A DNA stretch of 19,338 nt from CANGYM01 sp044372405. GTDB taxonomy: Bacteria; Pseudomonadota; Alphaproteobacteria; JAJTHO01; CANGYM01. Where the stretch lies: contig JBILRW010000028.1 in assembly GCA_044372405.1 (NCBI GenBank), positions 1-19,338 of the forward strand. Reading direction: 5' to 3'. Positions within the stretch are counted from its first letter, which is position 1; each line of letters begins with the position of its first letter. Positions 14,555 through 19,338 of this stretch are shown in pieces. Made by a program: the position numbers and the translations under genes. The notes under the pieces were generated by a model that was not told the origin of the DNA, did no database searches, and saw only the letters and a program-made list of their open reading frames with translations.

Positions 14555-15106
14555 TTAAGGCAAGGGTTTAGGGTCTTTGGAGAGAGAGCGCAGATAAGCA
14601 ATCATATTCGCCCGATCTTGGGCATCGGGCAATCCCACAAATCCCATTTTTGTGCCCGGGGCGTATGCTTTGGGATTGTACAAAAATCCATTTAATTTTT
14701 CGTAATCCCAGGCTTCTCCTGCCATGGCTTTCAGGGCAGCAGAATAGGTAAATCCTTCGATGGAGGCCTTAGGGTGTCCCACAATATTCCACAAATGAGG
14801 GCCCACTTTGTTGGGGCCGCCTTCATCAAAACTGTGACATGCCGAACATTTTTTGGATAACGCCTGACCGGCCGCCACATCGGCAGACGCTAATAAGGCC
14901 GAAATGGGCTCAGGACCTTTGGGGGCCTCGGTTTTGGCCGCCGCCACAACGGGCTGATTTTCCATGACGGGATAGGCCCGGGTGGCGTCCTCTTTGGCCC
15001 CGTGCTCCCCATGAAAAACAGTTTTAGAAACAATCCCACTGCCAACATAAAGAATGAGCGCAATCAGAATGGCCGCAAAAATTTTGTTACCCTCAAAGGA
15101 TTTCAT
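14555..15106 (-). CDS. cycM: Membrane-anchored class I cytochrome c (CycM/c552 type)
   Basis: 183 residues. An N-terminal signal anchor (MKSFEGNKIF followed by about 18 hydrophobic residues) holds a periplasmic cytochrome c domain with one heme site, CSACH at 87-91, and the distal methionine in PGTKMGF (Met154). A flexible Ala/Pro/Glu-rich linker (about 45-75) joins them. Known CycM proteins carry electrons from the bc1 complex to cytochrome aa3 oxidase. I choose the ATG at 15104-15106, which gives the family's typical opening and has AAGGA 11 bases upstream; two earlier in-frame ATGs lie upstream or near the predicted promoter. Probably cotranscribed with the HAD-like gene. Confidence 0.9.
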   Translation of the reverse strand: MKSFEGNKIFAAILIALILYVGSGIVSKTVFHGEHGAKEDATRAYPVMENQPVVAAAKTEAPKGPEPISALLASADVAAGQALSKKCSACHSFDEGGPNKVGPHLWNIVGHPKASIEGFTYSAALKAMAGEAWDYEKLNGFLYNPKAYAPGTKMGFVGLPDAQDRANMIAYLRSLSKDPKPLP

Positions 15107-15153
15107 GGCGCTTGATGTCCTTAACTCATGGTTGTTTTTCATCGATGATGTGC

Positions 15154-15181
15154 ATTTTAGTTTTTTTGGCTTAATGTTCAA
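15154..15181 (-). promoter_or_regulatory. Candidate promoter of cycM
   Basis: On the minus strand TTGAAC (15176-15181) and TAAAAT (15154-15159) are 16 bases apart; the predicted start near 15147 gives a leader of about 40 bases to the chosen cycM ATG and excludes a start at 15181. Confidence 0.5.
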
Positions 15182-15331
15182 GGATAGATTTTGCTCCTGA
15201 GATTTTGCCCCAAGACATGGACCCCCAGCGTTCTGTCAACAATCCCTTGGTTGCCCTGTGTCCTTATGGTATAGGTGGACTTGGATGCCTTAACTAAGGC
15301 CGCTCTGAAAAAAAATTCTGGGAATGACCCT

Positions 15332-17137
15332 ATGCTGTTGTGGTTTCGTCGTGTGTTGGCTGGGGCGCTGGCCAAGGTGTTGTTGATCTTGATGATCATT
15401 TCCTTTGCTTTTTTTGGCTATGAATCGGCCTTTCATGGCAATCCCAAAGCCGATATTGTGGCCACCGTGGGCGATATTGATATTCCCGCCGTGCGTTTGG
15501 TCCGGGCCCATGACCAGATGAAGGAAAATTACACCCAGGCCTTTGGCGGACAACCGTTGCCGGATTTCTTTAAGGCCCGTTTGTGGGATGATGCCCTGAA
15601 ACTGCTAATTAACGATGCCCTCATCACGTCCGCCGCGCAAAAATGGCAGATGCCCATCCCTGAAAAACGTCTGGTTAATGTTTTGGGGTCATATCCGGCG
15701 TTTCAAAACGATAAAAAAACCTTTGACCCCGAACGGTTTAAAAGTGTTCTGGCTAAGGCAGGTGTCTCCCCCGAGGATGTCCTGAACGATGTTCGCGTTT
15801 CGGAGTGGCAGCGGTATTTTCGGGATGGCTTTTTGGCCGCCGCCGTGGTGCCAGAGGCTCTGGTGACGGCAACCTTGCAGCAAGAAAAGGAAACCCGAAG
15901 TGCTCTCATCTTTACCCTGCCCGTGGTGCCCATGACCACGGATGTCCCCGATGACACGTTAAAGCCCTGGTTTGATGCCCACAAAGACCGCTATAAAACC
16001 CCGGAAAAGCGTCTTTTTGCCTATACCCAGCTGGGTCTGAGTTTCACCGACGCCGCCATTGACGCGTATTACAAAGCTCACCCCAATGCCTTCACTCCCC
16101 CGGAAAAACGACATGTGGTTCAGCTGTTTTGTGCCAGTGAGGAGTGCGTACGTCAACACCAGGCCCTGAAGACCCTGGATCCCAAACAACCGGGCGTGAC
16201 GGATTTGGGTGTGCTTGAGAAAAAAGACCTGCTGCCCGCCCTGCGCGAGCCAGCCTTTACCTTGGCATTAAACACCGTGTCCGCCCCTGTGAAAACGGAT
16301 TTTGGCTGGACTTTTTTACAAGTCACAAAGATTGAAGCGGCAGAAACACCCCCTTTGGCAAACGTGCGGGATCAGGTCATTGAGGCGCTGAAAACCCCAG
16401 AAAGCGTCGAGGCTGTGTACAAACAAACCAGCGATCTGGAAACGGCCATCACCGAAACGGGCTCTTTGGAAAAGGCCGCTAAGTCCCTGAATCTGCCCTA
16501 TGAACAAACGGCCCTGGTGGATCAGGATACGATTCCCGATGTCCTAAAGCCCCTCAGTCGCGAACTATGGACCTTGCCCGTTAACGGCACATCGGGTCTG
16601 CAGGAGGTCGCACCGGATCGTTATGTGGTGGCATCGCTCATGAAAATCGTCCCCTCAACGCCCATGCGTTTTGAAGAGGCCCGGGCCACTGTCCTGCGGG
16701 ATTACCAAACCGAGCAAGCCCAAACCCTGCTGAAACAAAAACGCGATGCGCTGAAGGAAAAACTTAAAAGCATGAAGCCCGAAGAACGTGCGGCGTTTTC
16801 ATCCGATGATGATGTGAACCTGGCCCAGTCCGTGGCCATGACCCGGGCCCGCGCCGTGGAGGCCTTTCAGGCCGACGTGGCTGAAGTCATGTTCAACACC
16901 CCTGTGGGTGACGTTAAAGACATGACCAGCGATGCCATGGCCCAGATTATTGTGGTCTCTGCCGTTCAGCGCCCGGATCCCAAAACCTTAAGCGCCCCGG
17001 AAAAAGAGGCCACCCGCCGCCGTTTGCAGGAAACCCTGGCCCAGGATTTTTTTGAAGCGTTTTTAAAGGACCTGAAAACCCTGTTTCCCGTTAAAATCCA
17101 CACGGATGCCTTAGAGCGCCTTCAAAAGAATGGTTAA
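15332..17137 (+). CDS. PpiD/SurA-like periplasmic folding chaperone (peptidylprolyl isomerase D family)
   Basis: 601 residues. One N-terminal transmembrane helix (residues 7-30, LVLAG-type start MLLWFRRVLAGALAKVLL) anchors a large periplasmic part. A SurA-N/PpiD chaperone domain follows (DALKLLINDALITSAAQKWQMPIPEKRL, then the KTFDPERFKSVLAKAG segment). A divergent parvulin-like region lies near residues 245-345 (KRHVVQLFCASEE to FGWTFLQVTKIE), then a helical C-terminus. Isomerase activity is uncertain because the parvulin core is weakly conserved. I use the ATG at 15332, which matches the family's short cytoplasmic start; an in-frame GTG at 15275 would add 19 residues but lacks a good ribosome binding site. 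The stop overlaps the trpE start by eight bases, so the two are one operon, as in other alphaproteobacteria. Confidence 0.85.
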   Translation: MLLWFRRVLAGALAKVLLILMIISFAFFGYESAFHGNPKADIVATVGDIDIPAVRLVRAHDQMKENYTQAFGGQPLPDFFKARLWDDALKLLINDALITSAAQKWQMPIPEKRLVNVLGSYPAFQNDKKTFDPERFKSVLAKAGVSPEDVLNDVRVSEWQRYFRDGFLAAAVVPEALVTATLQQEKETRSALIFTLPVVPMTTDVPDDTLKPWFDAHKDRYKTPEKRLFAYTQLGLSFTDAAIDAYYKAHPNAFTPPEKRHVVQLFCASEECVRQHQALKTLDPKQPGVTDLGVLEKKDLLPALREPAFTLALNTVSAPVKTDFGWTFLQVTKIEAAETPPLANVRDQVIEALKTPESVEAVYKQTSDLETAITETGSLEKAAKSLNLPYEQTALVDQDTIPDVLKPLSRELWTLPVNGTSGLQEVAPDRYVVASLMKIVPSTPMRFEEARATVLRDYQTEQAQTLLKQKRDALKEKLKSMKPEERAAFSSDDDVNLAQSVAMTRARAVEAFQADVAEVMFNTPVGDVKDMTSDAMAQIIVVSAVQRPDPKTLSAPEKEATRRRLQETLAQDFFEAFLKDLKTLFPVKIHTDALERLQKNG

Positions 17138-18617
17138 AATCAGTCCGGTTTCTGAGGTTCGCTCAGCCTTTGATCAGGGCAAAGGAACCCTGGTGTCCTT
17201 GCGTTTATCGGCCGATTGGATCACGCCCGTTCGGGCTTTTTTGTCTCTGGAATCCTCAGACTATCGGTTTTTGTTTGAATCGGTGGAGCGGGCTGTTTTT
17301 CGGGGGCGTTATTCCGTTTTGGGCTGTGGGGCGGACCTGGTTTGGACGTATCATGGGGAAAGCCGGGGTACGTTATCACAGAATGGCCTGCCCCCCGAAC
17401 CCCTAACCGGCACAGGACCTGAACAACTCAGACATTTACTCGCCCAAACGTCCCTGATCATTCCCGCCGATATTCCCCCCCTGGCCATGGGGTTTTATGG
17501 GTTTATCGGGTTTGACATGATTCGGGATGTTGAGGTCCTTCCCCCCCGGGGCCCCAACACCCTGGGCCTGCCCGTGGCCAAGCTGTTTCGGCCCGCTTTG
17601 GTCATTGTGTTTGATAATGTGCGCGATGAAATTGTGCTGGTAAAGCCGGTGTTGCCTGGGGTGGGTCTTACCCCCCATGCCGCCCATGATGCAGCGGTGG
17701 CAACCCTCACGGAAACCCTAACCCGCCTGAGCACGGATCATTTGTCGGGGGGGGAGGTGGACTCTCTGCTGATAACAGAAGAATCTTTGCCCATCACGCC
17801 CGATGCTGTCACGTCCAACACAACTGAGGAAAATTTTTGTCAGGCCGTGTTATCGGCCAAGGAAGCCATTGCCGCTGGGGATTGTTTTCAAATTGTTCTC
17901 TCCCAGCGGTTTTCCCGCCCGTTTACGGGGGATGCCTTTGCGTATTATCGACGGCTTCGTCGCATCAATCCCTCGCCGTATTTGTTTTTTCTTAACATGG
18001 ATAATTTGGTTTTGGTGGGATCCAGTCCTGAAACCCTGGTGAAGGTTGAATCGGGCCAAATGACGGTGCGTCCCATTGCCGGAACCCGGCCCCGGGGGAA
18101 AACCTATGCCGACGATCAGGCCCTGGCCGCGGATTTGCTGGCCGATCCCAAAGAAACCGCCGAACATCTGATGCTCCTTGATCTGGGCCGCAATGATGTC
18201 AGCCGTGTTTGTGTCCCGGGCAGTGTTCAGGTCAAAGACCCCCTGAGCATCGAGCGCTATTCCCACGTCATGCACATCGTGTCCACAGTGGAGGGCACCC
18301 TGCGCCCCGAGGTGGATGTTTTGGACGCGCTGCTGGCAGGCTTTCCCGCCGGAACGGTATCCGGCGCCCCGAAAGTGCGGGCCCTGGAAATGATTGATAC
18401 GCTAGAGCCCGACAGGCGCGGCCCCTACGGCGGCGGCGTGGGGTATGTTTCCGCCGACGGAAAAACCATGGACACCTGTATTGCCCTGCGCACCGCCGTG
18501 ATTCATGGCGGCATGCTGCATGTCCAGGCCGGCGCGGGCATTGTCGCCGACAGCCAGCCCGAAAGCGAATACACCGAAACGGTGAATAAGGCCCGGGCGT
18601 TGCTGGTGGCGGTGTAA
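17130..18617 (+). CDS. trpE: Anthranilate synthase component I
   Basis: 495 residues, the usual size. It makes anthranilate from chorismate, using ammonia supplied by TrpG, as the first step of tryptophan synthesis. The N-terminal feedback-site region reads FLFESVERAVFRGRYSVLG (Ser51 at the place of the tryptophan-contact serine). The chorismate-binding part has FQIVLSQRF, SSPETLV, RPIAGTRPRG, LDLGRNDVSRV, FPAGTVSGAPKVRALEMI, PYGGGVGYV and QAGAGIVADSQPE. It overlaps the PpiD-like gene by eight bases. No trp leader or attenuator is seen, because it starts inside the upstream gene. No trpDCFBA follows; a toxin-antitoxin locus does. PabB is an alternative but the N-terminus favours TrpE. Confidence 0.95.
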   Translation: MVKISPVSEVRSAFDQGKGTLVSLRLSADWITPVRAFLSLESSDYRFLFESVERAVFRGRYSVLGCGADLVWTYHGESRGTLSQNGLPPEPLTGTGPEQLRHLLAQTSLIIPADIPPLAMGFYGFIGFDMIRDVEVLPPRGPNTLGLPVAKLFRPALVIVFDNVRDEIVLVKPVLPGVGLTPHAAHDAAVATLTETLTRLSTDHLSGGEVDSLLITEESLPITPDAVTSNTTEENFCQAVLSAKEAIAAGDCFQIVLSQRFSRPFTGDAFAYYRRLRRINPSPYLFFLNMDNLVLVGSSPETLVKVESGQMTVRPIAGTRPRGKTYADDQALAADLLADPKETAEHLMLLDLGRNDVSRVCVPGSVQVKDPLSIERYSHVMHIVSTVEGTLRPEVDVLDALLAGFPAGTVSGAPKVRALEMIDTLEPDRRGPYGGGVGYVSADGKTMDTCIALRTAVIHGGMLHVQAGAGIVADSQPESEYTETVNKARALLVAV

Positions 18618-18683
18618 AAACAGTTCTTAATTGGTTTTTTAATTGGACATGTTTACTTGTTGTTGACAGGGGGTGGTTTTTTC

Positions 18684-18717
18684 CTGGAGTGGGTTTTCCA
18701 CTGGAGTGGGTTTTCCC
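18684..18717. repeat. 17-base tandem repeat upstream of the toxin gene
   Basis: CTGGAGTGGGTTTTCC occurs at 18684-18699 and again at 18701-18716 (period 17), with a degenerate third copy just before (about 18668-18683, GGGGGTGGTTTTTTCC). The junction contains an inverted repeat AGTGG-GTTTT-CCACT (18688-18702). The array ends one base before the -35 box of the toxin promoter. Confidence 0.8.
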
Positions 18718-18746
18718 TTGACTTAGATCACCCATTGGGTTATTGT
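18718..18746 (+). promoter_or_regulatory. Promoter of the toxin-antitoxin operon
   Basis: TTGACT (18718-18723) and TATTGT (18741-18746) are spaced by 17 bases. The -10 ends six bases before the toxin ATG at 18753, which puts the predicted transcription start at or next to the A of the start codon, so the toxin message is probably leaderless. Confidence 0.6.
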
Positions 18747-18752
18747 GGGGTT

Positions 18753-19100
18753 ATGGAATCAGGAACCCCTTGCACTGTTGTCACCGAAAACCTTTTTGTG
18801 CGGGAAGCCCGTCAGTTTTGGGATGACAAGGACCTGGATGATTTTGTGAATTACATCGCCAGGAACCCTTTGGAAGGCGATGAAATCCAAGGGACAAGCG
18901 GACTTAGAAAAATCCGTTGGTCACGTCCAGGAACCGGAAAACGGGGCGGGGTTCGTGTCATTTATTATTTTTACAACGAAAAGTTCCCCATCTACCTGTT
19001 GACGCTTTATGCGAAATCTGAGCAGGAGGACCTTTCGCCTGACCATAAGAAGAGTTTAACCAAATTGGCCCAAATTTTGAAAAGTAAATTTAAGGAGTAA
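18753..19100 (+). CDS. RelE/HigB-like type II toxin
   Basis: 115 residues from the ATG at 18753. The RelE-fold pattern is visible: FVREARQFWDDKDLDDFVNYIARNP helices, then GLRKIRWSRPGTGKRGGVRVIYYFY and IYLLTLYAKSEQEDLS strands, and a C-terminal helix. Such proteins are usually ribosome-dependent mRNA cleaving toxins; here this is inferred from fold and from the Xre-type gene just downstream. The order toxin first, antitoxin second is typical of higBA-type pairs. A longer frame starting at 18657 is translated across the tandem repeats and promoter and is unlikely. There is no proper ribosome binding site before the chosen ATG, in keeping with leaderless translation. Confidence 0.88.
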   Translation: MESGTPCTVVTENLFVREARQFWDDKDLDDFVNYIARNPLEGDEIQGTSGLRKIRWSRPGTGKRGGVRVIYYFYNEKFPIYLLTLYAKSEQEDLSPDHKKSLTKLAQILKSKFKE

Positions 19101-19103
19101 ACT

Positions 19104-19338
19104 ATGGATGATGAAGACATTGATTTTGAAAGCCTAAGCCCATTGGCCCAGAACATCGCGCGGGGTTTACAGGAAGCCATTAAACATGCTGAGGGCAACC
19201 CATCCCCCGGCACCAAAGTTTATACGTTTATCGTTGCCAACGCCAAAGCCATTCGGGAAAAACTGGGCATGACGCAGGGGGTTTTTGCCCAAACGTACAA
19301 CATCCCCGTGCATACCCTGCGGGGGTGGGAGCAAAAAC
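19104..19338 (+). CDS. Xre-family (HigA/NadS-like) antitoxin, cut by the right edge
   Basis: 78 codons visible. An acidic N-terminus (MDDEDIDFESLSPLAQNIARGLQEAI) leads to a helix-turn-helix domain from about residue 47, KAIREKLGMTQGVFAQTYNIPVHTLRGWEQ, the pattern of the small Xre antitoxins that accompany RelE-like toxins. It would bind the toxin and repress the shared promoter. ATG at 19104 follows AAGGAG (19092-19097) by six bases, and that site overlaps the toxin stop, so antitoxin has a strong site of its own while toxin has none. The C-terminus is outside the window. Confidence 0.88.
   Translation, partial: MDDEDIDFESLSPLAQNIARGLQEAIKHAEGNPSPGTKVYTFIVANAKAIREKLGMTQGVFAQTYNIPVHTLRGWEQK

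Noticed and set aside
15275..15331. GTG start for the PpiD-like protein
   Set aside because: It lacks a ribosome binding site and adds 19 residues before a start that already matches the family's short cytoplasmic segment; it remains possible.
18657..18752. N-terminal extension of the toxin by 32 residues
   Set aside because: The extension is the translation of the 17-base repeats and the promoter, has no family resemblance, and the promoter position supports the ATG at 18753.

Overview
The window looks like chromosomal housekeeping DNA from an alphaproteobacterium. The evidence is an F1-only ATP synthase operon (atpHAGDC) with no F0 genes beside it, a membrane-anchored CycM-type cytochrome c, an LdtR-like MarR regulator whose text closely resembles the alphaproteobacterial family, and a PpiD/SurA-like foldase fused by overlap to trpE. 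Base composition looks intermediate. Gene order departs from textbook alphaproteobacteria in several places (rpoC without rpoB, tatBC behind cysK, trpG away from trpE), which suggests a rearranged, possibly divergent or host-associated lineage. The order or family cannot be fixed from this sequence alone.

Layout, left to right. 1-2070 (minus): the N-terminal 690 codons of rpoC, running off the left edge, with its own good promoter. 2210-3478 (minus): an exported seven-repeat FG-GAP-like beta-propeller protein of unknown function, behind an intergenic region rich in dyads. 3748-4392 (minus): a small OmpA-family peptidoglycan-binding protein with a textbook terminator. 4539-7259 (minus): a tight four-gene unit cysK-tatB-tatC-amino-acid permease. 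7384-12178 (minus): atpH-atpA-atpG-atpD-atpC, with an epsilon subunit that lacks the usual C-terminal helical domain. 12179-12521: a 343-base divergent intergenic region between atpH and the regulator, holding tandem A-tract repeats, a dyad and candidate promoters on both strands. 12522-13697 (plus): the LdtR-like regulator, then trpG, whose ribosome binding site lies in a hairpin arm. 13705-15106 (minus): cycM and a HAD-like membrane phosphatase. 15332-18617 (plus): PpiD-like foldase and trpE. 18753-19338 (plus): a RelE-like toxin gene, apparently leaderless, followed by an Xre-type antitoxin cut by the right edge.

Functionally the window combines core transcription (rpoC), energy conversion (F1 ATPase, cytochrome c), envelope biogenesis and protein export (OmpA, TatBC, PpiD), amino-acid metabolism (cysK, trpE, trpG, permease) and a toxin-antitoxin locus. 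I see no tRNA, rRNA, insertion sequence, prophage or CRISPR array. The most notable signals are the separation of rpoC from rpoB together with an UP-element-like promoter, the structured divergent atp/ldtR region, the trpG start-site hairpin, the truncated AtpC and the repeat-flanked leaderless toxin promoter. No clearly new multi-gene system is evident.
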